NCBI RefSeq assembly: GCF_002223055.1
Contig: NZ_NKFL01000005.1
Span: 372,001-436,000, forward strand
DNA: 64,000 nucleotides
Direction of reading: 5' to 3'
Origin: Burkholderia sp. HI2500
GTDB taxonomy: Bacteria; Pseudomonadota; Gammaproteobacteria; Burkholderiales; Burkholderiaceae
The notes beneath the pieces are model-generated. The model saw nothing but the letters and a program-made list of their open reading frames with translations. It made no database searches and was not told the origin of the DNA. The translations under genes and the position numbers were made by a program. Below, piece after piece: positions 63,688 to 64,000 of the stretch (positions are counted from its first letter, which is position 1; each line of letters begins with the position of its first letter).

Positions 63688-64000
63688 ATGTCAATGGCCG
63701 ACCGCGACGGCAAGATCTGGATGGACGGCAAGCTGATCGACTGGCGCGACGCCAAGATCCACGTCCTGACCCACACGCTGCACTACGGCATGGGCGTCTT
63801 CGAGGGCGTGCGCGCGTACAAGTCGGCCGACGGCAGCACCGCGATCTTCCGCCTGTACGAGCACACGAAACGTCTGCTGAATTCGGCGAAGATCTTCCAG
63901 ATGGACGTGCCGTTCGACCGGGAAACGCTCGAAGCCGCGCAGCTCGCAGTCGTGCGCGAGAACCAGCTCGAGTCGTGCTACCTGCGCCCGATCATCTGGG
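63688..64000 (+). CDS. ilvE: Branched-chain amino acid aminotransferase (N-terminal part, runs off the window)
   Basis: 104 residues are visible. MADRDGKIWMDGKLIDWRDAKIHVLTHTLHYGMGVFEGVRAYK is the standard opening of class IV IlvE enzymes, with the substrate-binding segment HTLHYGMGVFEG. It transfers amino groups between glutamate and branched-chain 2-keto acids. ATG 63688 follows CAGGAGA. It lies divergently from the azlC branched-chain exporter gene across a 193-bp gap containing a TAAAAT box. Confidence 0.93.
   Translation, partial: MSMADRDGKIWMDGKLIDWRDAKIHVLTHTLHYGMGVFEGVRAYKSADGSTAIFRLYEHTKRLLNSAKIFQMDVPFDRETLEAAQLAVVRENQLESCYLRPIIW

Overview
The window is GC-rich (roughly two-thirds G+C by eye) and densely coded, with C/G-ending codons. 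Its gene content points to a Burkholderia, most likely a member of the Burkholderia cepacia complex, and to the main chromosome: it carries pgk, pyk, fba, purCEK, ilvE and zur-znuACB beside a BpeAB-OprB-type RND pump and a two-component/HtrA/PBP4 envelope locus in the order I know from B. cenocepacia. The assignment comes from recalled gene order and protein families, not from a search. I see no rRNA, tRNA or CRISPR array.

Layout. 1-5.7 kb: a leftward operon for a mandelate-like aromatic 2-hydroxy acid (benzoylformate decarboxylase, aldehyde dehydrogenase, ketopantoate-reductase-family protein, AAHS transporter) with a divergent LysR regulator. 5.8-21.9 kb: a polyol locus in two transcripts, dalD-xylB-SorC regulator on + and SDR dehydrogenase-PfkB kinase-GatZ-ABC transporter-HAD phosphatase on -, separated by an unrelated LysR/serine hydrolase/MFS module. 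Both transcripts start beside copies of the same roughly 31-bp operator-like sequence. 22-25.3 kb: zur-znuA-znuC-znuB zinc uptake. 25.3-29 kb: glutathione-dependent formaldehyde oxidation (fghA, adhC) and a second FGGY kinase. 29.4-30.9 kb: an NCS2 purine permease.

31.1-33.5 kb is visibly more AT-rich. It holds a compact operon encoding a tandem-PAAR protein, a second PAAR-type protein, an M35 (aspzincin) metallopeptidase and a small exported OmpA-like protein. This looks like an orphan type VI secretion effector/immunity cassette and is the least described system here. 33.9-41 kb: RND efflux pump genes and their TetR regulator, with an AcrR-like operator. 41-44.7 kb: an isochorismatase-type hydrolase, a GlxA/AraC regulator and small conserved proteins. 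44.7-50.1 kb: DegP/HtrA protease, sensor kinase, response regulator and PBP4, with four phased CTTAA repeats in front of degP. 50.4-52.7 kb: a fatty-acid hydroxylase family protein and a GDSL lipoprotein esterase. 52.7-61 kb: sua5, purK, purE, purC, fba, pyk and pgk, all leftward. 61.2-64 kb: azlC and azlD, split exactly at their junction by a tnpB-only IS200/IS605-type element, followed by the start of ilvE.

The strongest leads are the shared polyol operator pair, the PAAR/M35 cassette, the element at azlC/azlD whose empty site can be rebuilt from the sequence and whose TnpB lacks the usual RuvC-II glutamate, and a possible ketopantoate-reductase-type D-mandelate dehydrogenase in the benzoylformate operon.
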